Shown here: piece after piece, positions 1-11,066 of the stretch
Layout of the letters: each line of letters opens with the position of its first letter
Position numbering within the stretch: the stretch's first letter is position 1
Assembly (NCBI GenBank): GCA_028023455.1
Contig: JAQFVV010012512.1
Location: 660,413 to 724,412, forward strand
DNA from: Epiperipatus broadwayi
Taxonomy: Eukaryota > Onychophora > Udeonychophora > Euonychophora > Peripatidae
Length of the DNA: 64,000 nucleotides
Reading direction: 5' to 3'
The notes under the pieces: model-generated
What the model was told of the DNA's origin: nothing
Databases searched by the model: none
Seen by the model: only the letters and a program-made list of their open reading frames with translations
Translations under genes and position numbers: made by a program

Positions 1-648
1 ATAGATTATTATATAAATGGATAAATAGATTAGAGATTCCATGTTAGTTTTTAATCTATGGTAAATAGTGAAGCAGTCGATGTTTAATCATCATCGAGCT
101 ACATGCTTCACGATCTGCACTAACCTCCTGTGGGGCCTGCAATTCAGACCTCACCATAAATATATGCCATTCACCCATGCACTGTATGCATAATTATTAG
201 AGAAATTAATAAAATTAAAAATATTTAGTAAAGTAAAACAGCAGTGTGCGTGATTATCTATATGAACGAAGCAATAATTTTATTAATAATTATTACTGAA
301 ATTAGATGTTTTGTTATATAAATTGTAAATATCTTTTTTATATATTTGTTTTTAATTAAACTATTGGAATGTAACAATAAAGATAAATGGGAAAGGCTCG
401 ACATACTGAAGTTATCTATATCAATAATCAGATCGTCATCATTAATTAAAATTTATAAATCTTAATTAGAATAGAAAGCAATTATTTTGTTAGTTGTTTT
501 TAGATCTCTAGAAATAGCTAAAAGGGTATTTCGAGCCTTATCTGTGTTTCTAGAAATTTTACTAATTAAACATGTTTTCTTTAATTAAGAAATTACAGAT
601 ATAGCTAAGGGCAACTGAGATTGCAGTCTGGGCAGAATTAAAGGGGTG

Positions 649-656
649 TATAAAAA
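649..656 (+). promoter_or_regulatory. TATA box in 5' LTR
   Basis: TATAAAAA follows a purine-rich stretch and is conserved in position in the right LTR (8805). It is the likely start of the R region of the element transcript. Confidence 0.55.
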
Positions 657-1716
657 GATCTTATAAAACAAGAATCTTTAGTTTTAGTGGAGCTGTTAGT
701 CAGTTGAGTTTAGTTATTTTTCAGTCAGTTACTTTTGAGGTGTTTCAAGACCTTAACATTTTAAGAAGTCAAGAAAAGTTTGATGCTATGAACTGTGAGT
801 AGAAAAGAAGCACTTTTCTCTTCTCCTCTCGGAGAACTGTTTGTCTGCCACTGCCATGTTCTATCCAACTGGCCATACAAGATGATCACAGTTCCAACTG
901 CTGATTGCTAATAATGCCATTATGCTGTTATCCTTAGGTAACCTTTAATGTGGAGCTGCCTTTAGTATAAAGTCTTTAAATAGTGTGTTTATCTAAGATA
1001 TAATTAAAATCTTACATTTGATTCGTGTATTAATTATGCTTCTAAATTTTCTCTCGGTAATCCCTTACTAGTAGTATGTATTTTCACTTACCTTTCATGC
1101 TTAATTTATGTTATATAGCTTTGTGCAGCTCCATTAATATTTAACTTGTTTTGTTTAATATATATATATATATATCTTTAATTGATTTTCTTTAATATGC
1201 CAACAACCAAACTTGCGAGTTTTAAAAGGGGTAGGAAATAATTGTTTAATTCAGAAAGAAGCAGAAGCTTCATTTAAAATCTATCGATAAAGTTTTGTTT
1301 ATTTAAAAATTGAAATAGCTCGCTAGGTTGGTTCATATTTACATCTGTTGTTCACGTTTATATATATATATTATTGTGGATGCATACTTTATTCTCTTAT
1401 TTAAATTTGTTTTTAAAATTTCATTTTAAAAGATCATAAACCTGAATATAATTAATTCACCTTTTCTTATTGGTACCTGGAGGCTAATTTTATCAGTTAA
1501 TACATATATGGGAATCGAAATGAAATATAAAATATTTTGTTAGATTAATGACTTAGTTAAAGAGTTATTTTCTAATATAATTTCAGAATGATTCTTTATT
1601 CAAATATATCATTGCGCAGAAGTCAAACACTTTACAGGCTTTCGAATATAGAGTACATTAAGTTTATTGTATATGTATAACACTGCTGGCAGACCTTTTT
1701 TCATCGTATGGTACTT

Positions 1717-1718
<2 letters not shown>

Positions 1719-1774
<56 letters not shown>
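1719..1774. repeat. (TA)n microsatellite inside 5' LTR
   Basis: Two TA runs are separated by AACT. The right LTR has only a few TA units at the same place (near 9899), so this tract expanded after insertion. Confidence 0.9.
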
Positions 1775-1776
<2 letters not shown>

Positions 1777-1796
1777 TTCTTCAGTTCTTTAGTTCT

Positions 1797-1984
1797 CAAA
1801 ATCATTTGTAAACAGGGACATTAATTCCTGTGGAACATGAGGTTTATAGGGTTTTGATTGTGCTCTAGCCGTCAAGCCAAATCTCTCCATCTGATACCAT
1901 CCCATCAAAACAGTGGACATATCAACCCCATTCATGCTCAATCGTTCAAAGTACCATAAGATTCGTATTTCTTAATACATGCTA
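1797..1984 (-). other. decayed copy of minus-strand LTR ORF
   Basis: This is the left-LTR counterpart of the minus-strand ORF at 9921-10112. Much of the deduced peptide is shared, including ERFGLTARAQSKPYK, but an in-frame TAA removes the start found in the other copy. All five CpG sites of the right copy in the stretch 10021-10049 are TpG or CpA here, which looks like CpG decay. I do not recognise the protein. Confidence 0.4.
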
Positions 1985-2958
1985 GCATCATTACTGTTTT
2001 AGTTAATGGATTTATGCCTGTTTGACCTTTCATTAGGTGTTGGAAATAATGACTCATTCATGAAATGTGCCAATATGCTAATTAGTCAGTATGTCAATTT
2101 TAAAATTGCTTTCGTTTAAAACCGTTATCGATTCCCATAGACGTAAATCTGATTTGTATTAATGATTGTATAATTGATTCTCGTAAACATAGCACATTGT
2201 TTGTTTTTTATGCATAAGCTTTAAAGACGTCTTTTACAAACAATGCCAATAAAAGTATATGTATAATGATTTTCAGAATGTAGATAAGTGATTAAGATCA
2301 TATATTTTGCCTGTTTATCAAATAAATCATTTACTACTAAACCTGCCACGATCTTTTGTAATTATTTTCAGCATCCACAACATACTGTTAATAAAAGTTT
2401 ATTAAGTTGGCATATTAAGTTCTGCACAAGTTATAATCCACTCTATAAAATTGTTGTCATTCAATAATTAATAAAGGGGATTTTATAAAACAATTCCCAA
2501 TTTTGTAAATAAACAATGTCATCCCAAGCGTGAAATATTTTGTAACATATATATGCTTTTCTAAATTTATTAAATAAATATAATTTCATGTAAATCCTGG
2601 TTTGTTTGTTTTTGAATTATTATTTTCTAGTTAATATTTAAAACTATTTTCTTTAGCTAATAGCTTAGCATTAGTGAATAAATAACTATAATAAATGTAA
2701 TTCCTGGGCTACTCCACCCTCGATCATCATCATCAATCTGATCTTGTGCTCTACTGCTTTGCTTCTGGGCACTGATTTAAAATAATTTTACACTGTTATC
2801 AGAATTGTTGTTCATTGGGTCAGAGATTCTAAGAATAGGTAAATAGGTTAGAATTCAGGATTGCTCCTGACCTGTGTATCTCGAGCATGATCGGATTCGA
2901 GGTACTTTTGCTTACGATTTGAATCTTGTTAAGTGAGCATACTATTTTGAGCGGTACA

Positions 2959-4043
2959 GTGGATTTTTTCTGGGCTTAGCACCCAACATGGGGCTTCGAT
3001 ATAAACACCCACATACCCTGAGTACTGGATTTTGTTTATATGTATGTTTTAAAAAAAGGTTGTAAGAGATCATTGATGATAGATATGTTTATTTTCTTCC
3101 TACCTGAGTTTGTTTTCTGATTTTAGATATATAAAATGTGAAAATTTTGTATTAAAACCAATGTCCATGTGTTGCAACCATAGATGCAAATGGTTTTTGT
3201 TGTATCTGGTTTTGCAACTATAGAAAAATATTGTTTTTCCATGTTTAGAGCTACAAATGTAAAATCTTGTTTTTTAAAAATGAAAAGAATTTTGATACCC
3301 ATGTGTTATGACCATAAGTTAATTTTTTCTGTATTTGGTTTTATAAATATATAAAATGTGTTTCTTATGTTATATATGTGAAAATGAAAATGTTTTATAA
3401 ATAAAACCCACGTACTTCAGCCATAAGTTATAAACCTTGATTGTAACAAGGTGCACTTCATGTTTCATTCATTTTCTGTTAATTATATATGTAATACAGT
3501 TTATAATGTGTAACACATACTTACTTATATTTACTAGTTGAGTAGCCCAGATGTGTTTAGAATTTTCTTTTATATACTGTTGGCTGGCGCCATTATATAA
3601 ATGTGCCAACAGGTAATATAGTAAAAAATGTATGAAAATGAGTTCAAACCAGGATGTTAGGAGTTGAGAGAGAGTTAAATTATATTTACATTGTTTTCTA
3701 TGTATAAATGTCATGAGCAAACATATATGATATTGCTGAAACAAATCACTAATCAATTTTTTTTGTAAGAGTCTATTATAGGTGCAGAAAAACAACCAAA
3801 AGTCAAGCAGCAAGGCAGTTTGAATTCTAATAGTTCATACACATACATGTTATGATCAAATATTTTTTTCCTGTTATCAGCAGCAACAAAAAAGTGGCAA
3901 AATGGAGACAGTTGAAGAGAGAAGGAAGAGAGGTGTATAATTAATGAAGAAATAATATAAAAAGGAAGTCAGAAAGTATAGCAACCAAAATTTCATGCTT
4001 AAAAATTTTTTTAAAAAAGTAGAAGCAAATACTAGTAAATAAA
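2959..4043 (+). other. untranslated leader of the large gypsy element
   Basis: No credible ORF was found on the plus strand. Three diverged copies of a motif like CCCATGTGTTATGACCATAA occur at about 3166, 3299 and 3408, suggesting an old tandem repeat. A 114-codon minus-strand ORF at 3469-3813 has no recognisable motif and is probably fortuitous. Confidence 0.5.
2971..3000 (+). promoter_or_regulatory. candidate primer-binding site region
   Basis: Shortly after the 5' LTR is TGGGCTTAGCACCCAACATG, followed by GGGC. It resembles the CCCAAC..TGGGGC core found in primer sites of many retroelements. It lies 12 bases from the LTR end, farther than usual, and TGG at 2960-2962 is an alternative. The priming tRNA cannot be identified from the window. 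Confidence 0.35.
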
Positions 4044-4679
4044 ATGAGGCCTCAAGAACTACCCATCACTGCACAATTTATGCAGATCCAGATCTTTTGT
4101 GGTGAACCACAGGAGAGTCCACAGGAACATATGGAAAATGTGAAGGTGATGTTTTCACTCTATGCAGTAAGCAATGGGGAACAAATGGCCATAGCTAGCC
4201 AGCATTTAGAGGCAACCGCTAAAGACTGGTGGTAATCATTGACTCACAAACCAACAGATCTCGAAGAATACTACCAGGCACTGAAGATTTTTTGGAGTGA
4301 AGAAAGACAGGAGTATATTTTGCACACTATGACCAATGAAAAATTCCCAACTAATCACCAAGAGTCATATGTGCAATTCTTTTTAAAGCAAGCCACAAGA
4401 CTCAGATCTCTACCAGATATCACATGGTCAGAATCACATATTATCCATACCATGTGACAGAACATGCCGATGAAGGTGCAGGAAATGATGGTCATAAGCC
4501 AGATCAACAAGATAAATGAAATGATTGAGTTTTTAGTTTTTGGTTTCAATCGACTATTGATTCAGAAAGAAACAGATGGAACCCCAACATTGAACCCAGA
4601 ACAAGGGAAGGGGGACATACAAGAATGCCCAGAATATTTAAAGAGATAATGGAATCAGTTTAAAACAGATGGTAGCCAG
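4044..4679 (+). pseudogene. gag-like region of the large gypsy element
   Basis: One reading frame runs from the ATG at 4044 with three stops (TAA at 4233, TGA at 4455, TAA at 4647). The peptide shows the retrotransposon gag (capsid) pattern: F.GEP.ESP near the start, then an ALA-rich helix region ending in KDWW, then a segment with FW.EERQEYI. No CCHC zinc knuckle is visible. Gag would package element RNA into cytoplasmic particles. The frame runs on into the protease region, so gag and pol were probably one ORF in the active ancestor. Assignment rests on position and the WW motif rather than a strong fingerprint. Confidence 0.7.
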
Positions 4680-5230
4680 ATGACTAACATAATATGGGAA
4701 AAACAAAGCATGGAGAATGTTACAACCACAAGCTTGTGTCCTATTATTGAAGTAATGAAAGAATCCACCAAGGTATTAGTGCTAGTGGATTCAGGAAGCC
4801 AGGCATCGATTGTATCAAAGGCTTGGATTAAAAGTATAGAAAGAGAATGGGAGATCATGCAATTGCCAACACAACCCATCCAGTTGTGAAAGAATCCACC
4901 AAGGTATTAGTGCTAGTGGATTCAGGAAGCCAGGCATCGATTGTATCAAAGGCTTGGATTAAAAGTATAGAAAGAGAATGGGAGATCATGCAATTGCCAA
5001 CACATCCCATCCAGTTGACCTTGGCTAATGGGAAAAGAATCATGAGTGAGAACAGTCAAATCTGGCTAGAGGTGAAGATCAATGAGAGATTGATGGGCCA
5101 TACTTTCTTGATTGTATCTGGACTAATCTATGATGTGATGTTAGGTTCCAATTTTCTAACCGAATATCATAAAATTATTGATTATTTCGGAAGAAAATGC
5201 CTGTTCAACAATGAATCTACACCTTTCAAA
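4680..5230 (+). pseudogene. aspartic protease region (pro), duplicated active site
   Basis: The retropepsin signature VLVDSGSQASIVS occurs twice, with D-S-G codons at 4788-4796 and 4919-4927. Downstream is HTFLIVSGLIYDVMLGSNFL, which matches the second conserved block of retroviral-type proteases (hydrophobic, then LG.dfL). The enzyme would cut the Gag-Pol precursor. The upstream copy is in the gag frame and stops at 4887 because of the duplication. The downstream copy is in the pol frame and runs on toward RT. Confidence 0.85.
4756..5017 (+). repeat. 131-bp tandem duplication over the protease active site
   Basis: Positions 4756-4886 are repeated at 4887-5017 with an offset of exactly 131 bases and about one base difference (ACAACCC versus ACATCCC). 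Since 131 is not a multiple of three, the second copy is out of frame with gag and in frame with pol. The near-identity shows that the duplication is recent relative to the rest of the decay. Confidence 0.93.
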
Positions 5231-6735
5231 GTGACCCACCAAGCCATACCTGAGAAGCAAAGCTGCTTGATCCATCCTGTTGATTCAGCATTGATTGCAA
5301 AAAAGGTCCATGACTCAGCTATTACTGGATCTAAAGATAAAAGAAGTATCCAAAGTATATTAAAAAATTATGCTCAGGTGTTTGCCCAGACTCCTGGAAA
5401 TATAAAGGGGTATACTCATAGAATTCAAGTGAAAGAGGAACCCTACACCCAATCCAAAACATACCCCATCCCATTCCATTACCAGGATGAGGTGAAAAAG
5501 CAGATTCAACAGAAGATCAAGTGGGATATCATTGAGCAGAGCCCATCTCCCTATAACAATCCATTGGTTGTGGTAAAAAAAATGGAGAATTGTGGCTATG
5601 TTTGGATGCATGGAAATTAAACAACACGGCCATCCCTGAGAGAGATATCCCACCATCAATCCAGGAAGTATTTGTCCAGTTAGCAGGGCAGACAATCTTT
5701 TCTACCTTAGATCTTACTACCAGTTATTGGAAGATGGTCCTAGACCCTCATGACTGAAAGTATACTGCATTTCAGTATGGATGATATACCCATGTGTTTA
5801 AGTGAGTTCCCTTTGGACTCATTAATAGTGGGGCAGGACTGATGCAATGTTTAAAACAAGTCCTATCCAAAGAAGTACAGAAAAATATGATCTGCTATGT
5901 GGATGATATAATAATTGCCTTGAAAAACATCACTGAACATTTGAAATGCCTTGAACAATTTTTCTGTGAATGTGCCCAAGAAAACATAACTATTATCTTG
6001 GAAAAGAGTCACTTTGTAGTAAAAGAAATTACATTTCTTGGGCATGTTATAACTGAGTATGGGGTCAAAGTCCACCCCGAGAAAGTAGAAGCCATCGAGC
6101 ACTTCCCCAAACCAAACACTCAGAAACAAGTCTGACCTTTCCTGGGGCTTTGTAACTTCTATCACCAGTTTTACCCAAATTTTGCTCATGAGATAAGAAA
6201 GCTGATAGAGTTACTAAAGAAAGATCATAAATGGGAATGGACCAAAGCACATGACAAGGATTTTGAGAACATAAAAAAATTTCCTTCAAACTGTAATGTT
6301 ATGTCACCCTGATTTTACAAGGACCTTTTACATCCAGACTGATAGTAGCAAGCAGGGATTGGGGGCTGTGTTATTCCAAATTAATAAAGAAGGAAAGCAT
6401 CAGGTACTCTATTTTCATAGCTGCTCCTTAAAGAGAGCCGAAGTACACTATACCACCATGGAACAAGAAACCCTAGCAGTCACTTGGGCCTGCCAGAAAT
6501 TCCAGCAATTTCTCCTGGGGTCTGATGTGGTCATAGTAACTGATCACAAATGTTTAGAATTCTTAAATAAGAGTTTCCTTTACTAATGATCGATTAATCT
6601 GGTGAAGCCTGGCCCTTCAACAGTTTCAATACAAAGTGGCTTACTGCCCAGGACATGAGAACTTTGTGGCAGATATCATAAGTTGCCATCATGTACCTGC
6701 CAGTATCCAAAATCCCCAGCTGAATGACCAGACCC
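5231..6735 (+). pseudogene. reverse transcriptase and RNase H region (pol)
   Basis: The RT thumb-side start (KTYPIPFHYQDEVKKQIQ) lies near 5458. The palm motif FSTLDL is near 5698, the catalytic box YVDD is at 5896-5907, and FLGHVI is near 6038. RNase H follows in 6296-6586, with QTDSSKQGLGAVLFQ and TDHKCLEFL. The order and motifs are typical of Ty3/gypsy. There is a frameshift at the A-run near 5573-5581, stops near 5756 and 6133, and further frameshifts near 6275 and 6590. The product would copy element RNA into DNA in the particle. This copy cannot make it. Confidence 0.92.
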
Positions 6736-6959
6736 TCAGAATCATGGCCACAACCATGAAGAACCCTGTTGAAACTGATTTGACAAATCTATTATATTGG
6801 CAAGATGACCAATATGCTAACATTACTTCCAACCTGGGAACCATTCACCTAATGTGTACAAACAAAAGAAATGTGCAGCGATACTCCCAATTCCATTTAA
6901 AAGATGGGATCCTGCAATGTAAAACAAAAGACATGGAGAACCCATGGAAAATCATGACA

Positions 6960-8006
6960 CCAAATAAGATTAGGAGGCAACTGATCTAACACATCTGCAA
7001 AATCTTGGGACATTATGGGCCACAAAAAACCAAGGAAGCCTTGAGATGCCAATTTTACTGGCCAGGTATGTACACACAGATCCTCACAGTGTTATAGAAA
7101 TGTGCAACATGTGCCCAGACTAAGTTTCCAAACAAGTCTTACACTGGAACTATGAAACCCATAACTGCATCAAATCCCAATAGTTAATTGCAATTGACCA
7201 CTATGGCCCATTGCCCAAATTTAGATATTTACAATATTTACTTGTGACCTATGATGTTTTTTTTCAAATATGTACGAGTGTATCCTGTCTGGGCTGCAGA
7301 CTGAAGGAATACGATTCAGACCCTCCAAAATAAACAATTCCCTGAGGTGGGAAAACCTAATTCTATTCTATCAGATCATGGTTCAGCCTTCACCTCTAAG
7401 AAATAAAAAAACTGGCTTTTGAAGCATCAACTCACTCATCGGTTGACAACAATTAGGAATCCCTAATCTAACCCATGCAAAAGGGTCATGAGAGAAATCA
7501 ATCATCTCTTTCGCACCGACATATCAACCAACCACTAGGATTGGGTAAATAAAACCCCAGAAATAGTTGACTGTATAAACCAGATGATAAATGAGTCTAT
7601 CGGTTTTACGCCCAAATGCCTTCATTATGGAAAGCCATGTCGCAACTTATTTCTGAACCTGGTGCCATAAGATGAAATAGTTATTGACCCTATTTGTGAC
7701 CAAGAAGCTGCTAGAAGATGGTTGGCCCAGGCAGCCAAAAATCACATAAAGGAGGGACGGATGCAATGTCACCAATTTCAAGAAGGGGATCAAGTATAGT
7801 TGAGATCCCTTAAGACTAGCAGTGTAGTAAAAAAGGAATTTAAAAATGTTTTTCCCTTGTATAGTGGACCATACCTTATTCGGAGGAGATGTCATGAAAA
7901 TGCTTTTCTATTGGAAGGAGAAAATGGGTTTACTGGCATCTATAATGCACAACAATTGAAACCATACACACCACCTGATCCTCATACCAAATATTTCCAT
8001 GAATGA
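6960..8006 (+). pseudogene. integrase region (pol 3' end)
   Basis: An HHCC-type zinc-binding segment is readable from about 6990 (H.., GHYG, YWPGM, then C..C with a stop before it). The catalytic core shows the first Asp in IDHYGPLP near 7193 and a second in SDHGSAF near 7373. The third acidic residue falls in a damaged stretch. The C-terminal part (7800-8006) ends in the GPY.I and LKPY pattern usual for gypsy integrases. Several stops and frameshifts separate the parts. Integrase would insert the element cDNA into the host genome. Confidence 0.85.
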
Positions 8007-8214
8007 AAAGAAAAAAAACAACAATAAGTTGCAATAAAAATATAAAAAGGAATAAAAGATTCTTTTTACTCCACACTAGAAACTTGATTCAAATAAGAAG
8101 GCAATTTTTTTGTCAACAATGAGCAAAGTTTTTACGCTCATTTATTAAGGTTGTTTTTCTCACCAACATTATATTTGACTCCAGCGAAGGTAATATTTTT
8201 TGATCACTTTATGT
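8007..8214. other. short 3' untranslated stretch before right LTR
   Basis: This runs from the end of pol to the polypurine tract. It is A-rich at first and contains no ORF. Confidence 0.5.
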
Positions 8215-8223
8215 GGGGAAGAA
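8215..8223 (+). promoter_or_regulatory. polypurine tract of the large gypsy element
   Basis: GGGGAAGAA directly abuts the first TG of the right LTR. This is the expected place for the plus-strand DNA primer. Confidence 0.75.
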
Positions 8224-8804
8224 TGAAGCAGTCAATGTTTAATCATCATCGAGCTTCATGCTTCACCATCTGCACTAACCTCCTGTGGGGCCTGCTATTC
8301 AGACCTCACCATAAATATATGCCATTCACCCACACACTGTATGTATAATGATAAAAAATTAATAAATTAAAAAAAATATTTAGTAAAGTAAAATAGTAGT
8401 GTGCGTGATTATCTATATGAATGAACCAATAATTTTATTAATATTTATTACTGAAAATTAGATGTATTGTTATATAAATTGTAAATATCTTTTTTATATA
8501 TTTGTATTTAATAAGACTATTTGAATGTAACAATAAAGAAAAATGGGAAAGGCTCAACATACTGAAGTTATCTGTATCAATAATCAGATCGTCGTCATTA
8601 ATTAAAATTTATAAATCTTAATTAGAATAGTAAGCAATTATTTTATTAGTTGTTTTTAGATCTGTAAAAATAGCTAAAAGGGTATTTCGAGCCTTATCTG
8701 TGTTTTCAGATATTTTACTAATTAAACATGTTTTCTTTAATTAAGAGATTACAGATATAGCTGAGGGCAAATGAGATTGCATTCTGGGAAAAATTAAAGG
8801 GGTG

Positions 8805-8811
8805 TATAAAA
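8805..8811 (+). promoter_or_regulatory. TATA box in 3' LTR
   Basis: TATAAAA at the position equivalent to 649 in the left LTR. Confidence 0.55.
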
Positions 8812-9920
8812 GGAGCCCATAAAACAAAAGAGGTTTTAGTTTTAGTGGAGATGTTAGTTGAGTTTAGTTATTTTTCAGTCAGTTAATTTCGAAGTGTTTC
8901 AAGACCTTAACATTATAAGAAGTCAAGAGAAGTTCAGTGCTATGAACTGTGAGTACAAAAGAAGCACTTTTCTCTTCTCCTCTCAGAGAACTGTTTGCCT
9001 GCCACTGCCATGTTCTATCCGACTGGCCATACAAGATGATCACAGTTCCAACTGCTGATTGCTAATAATACTGTTATGCTGCTATTTTTAGGTAACCTTT
9101 AATGTGGAGCCGCCTTTAGTATAAAGTCTTTAAATAATGTGTTTATCTAAGATATAATGAAAATCTGACATTTGATTTGTGCATTAATTTATAAATCTCT
9201 ATTAATTATGCTTTTAAATTCTCTCTCGGTAATCCCTTACTAGTAGTATGTATTTTCACTTACCTTTCATGCTTAATTTATGTTATATAGCTTTGTGCAG
9301 CTCCATTAATATTTAACTTGTTTTGTTTAATATATATATATATATCTTTAATTGATTTTCTTTAATATGCCAACAACCAAACTTGGGAGTTTTAAAAGGG
9401 GGAGGAAATAATTGTTTAATTTGGAAAGAAGCAGGAGCTTCATTTAAAATCTATCAATAAAGTTTTGTTTATTTAAAAATTGAAATCGCTCACTAGGTTG
9501 GTTCATATTTACATCTGTTGTTCACATTTTTTTATATATAAATATATTTTATTGTGGAGGCATATTTTATTCTCTTATTTAAATTTGTTTTTAAAATTTC
9601 ATTTTAAAAGATCATAAACCTGAATATAATTAATTCACCTTTTCTTGTTGGTGCCTGGAGGCTAATTTTGTCAGTTAATACATATATGGGAATCGAAATG
9701 AAATATAAAAATTTTTTGTTAGATTAATGTCTTAGTTAAAGAGTTATTTTCTAATATAATTTCAGAATGATTCTTTATTCAAATATATCATTGCACAGAA
9801 GTCAAACACTTTACAGGCTTTCGAATATAGAGTACATTACGTTTATTGTATATGTATAACGCTGCTGGCAGACCTTTTCTTCTTCTTATGGTACTTCCAT
9901 ATATATATTTCTTCAGTGCT

Positions 9921-10112
9921 TTAGTTCTCAAAATCATTCATAATCAGGGACATTAATTCCTGTGGAATGCGAATTTTATAGGGTTTTGATTGTGCTCTAG
10001 CCGTCAAGCCAAACCTCTCCATCCGATACCGTCCCGTCAAAACGGCGGATGTATCAACCCCATTCATTCTCAAGAGTTCAAAGTACCATAAGATCCTTAT
10101 TTCTTTATACAT
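9921..10112 (-). CDS. unknown 63-aa minus-strand ORF within LTR
   Basis: This ORF starts at an ATG at 10112, and its central part is conserved at peptide level in the other LTR. The patch is richer in C and G than the surrounding LTR and has a CpG cluster (10021-10049). The peptide includes RMNGVDTSAVL and ERFGLTARAQSKPYK. I recognise no family. It could be a captured host exon, an antisense ORF of the element, or chance. Similarity between two LTRs of one element is expected and is not evidence of selection. Confidence 0.3.
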   Translation of the reverse strand: MYKEIRILWYFELLRMNGVDTSAVLTGRYRMERFGLTARAQSKPYKIRIPQELMSLIMNDFEN

Positions 10113-11066
10113 GCTAGCCTGTTTGATCTTTCGTTAGGTGATGGAAATAATGACTCATTCATGAAATGTGCCAATATGCTAATTTGTCAGTATGTCAATT
10201 TTAAAATTGCTTTCATTTAAAACCGTTATCAATTGTCAAAGACGTAAATCTGATTTGTATTAATGATTGTATAATTGTTTCTCGTAAATATAGCACATTG
10301 TTTGTTTCTCATGCATAAGCTCCAAAGACGTCTCTTACAAACAATGCCAATATATATATATATATATATATAATGATTTTCATAATGTAGATAAGTGATT
10401 AAAATTGTATATTTTGCCTGTTTATCAAATAAATCATTTACTACTAAACCTGTCACGATCTTTTATATTTATTTTCGGCATCCACAACATACTGTTAATA
10501 AAAGTTTATTAAGTTGGCATTTTAATTTCCACACAAGTTATAATCCACTCTCTAAAATTGTAGTCATTCAATAATTAATAAGGGGGATTTTATAAAACAA
10601 TTTCCAAGTTTTGTAAATAAACAATGTCATCCCAAGCGTGAAACATTTTGTAACATATATATGCTTTTCTACATTTATTAAATATATATAATTTCATGTA
10701 AATCCTGGTTTGTTTGTTTTTGAATTATTATTTTCTAGTTAATATTTAAAACTATTTTCTTTAGCTAATAGCTTAGTATTAGTGAATAAATAACTATAAT
10801 AAATGTAATTCTTGGGCTGCTCCGACCTCGATCATCATCATCAGTCTGATCTTATGCTCTACCGCTTTGCTTCTGGGCACGGATTTAAAATAATTTTACT
10901 GTGTCATCAGAATTGTTGTTCATTGGGTCAGAGATTCGAAGAATAGGCAAATAGGTTAGAATTCAGGATTGCTCCTGACCTGTGTATCTCGAGCATGATC
11001 GGATTCGAGGTACTTTTGCTTAGGATTTGAATCTTGTTAAGTGAGCATTCTATTTTGACCGGTACA

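Larger units (their letters stand above)
69..2958 (+). repeat. 5' LTR of the large Ty3/gypsy element
   Basis: This matches 8224-11066 along its whole length, for example the block around TTTAATCATCATCGAGC at 83 and 8238. It begins TG and ends CA. It carries a TATA box near 649, an expanded TA tract (1719-1774) that is much shorter in the other LTR, and a patch richer in C and G near 1800-1984. That patch reads open on the minus strand in the other copy. A GTGAGTA splice-donor-like site lies near 796, downstream of the TATA box, but I cannot show that it is used. Confidence 0.9.
69..11066 (+). mobile_element. Ty3/gypsy LTR retrotransposon with ~2.9-kb LTRs, decayed
   Basis: Two direct repeats of about 2.85-2.89 kb, each starting TGAAGCAGTC and ending GGTACA, flank a 5.3-kb internal region. 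In order that region holds a leader, gag, an aspartic protease, RT, RNase H and integrase, which is the Ty3/gypsy order. A purine tract (GGGGAAGAA) lies just before the right LTR. Coding is broken by in-frame stops, several frameshifts and a 131-bp tandem duplication, so the copy cannot be autonomous. The bases next to the two outer ends (AATAG on the left, ATATA on the right) do not match, so no target-site duplication is established. The LTRs differ by scattered substitutions and small indels, so this is not a fresh insertion. LTRs this long are at the upper end for the superfamily. Confidence 0.92.
8224..11066 (+). repeat. 3' LTR of the large gypsy element
   Basis: This is the direct repeat of 69-2958, starting TGAAGCAGTC and ending GGTACA. 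It has a TATA box at 8805, a short TA tract near 10352, and the less decayed version of the minus-strand ORF (9921-10112). A GTGAGTA site is also present near 8949. Confidence 0.9.

Noticed and set aside
69-73. Target-site duplication for the large gypsy element
   Set aside because: AATAG before the left LTR and ATATA after the right do not match. Shifting the end by one base gives only four of five.
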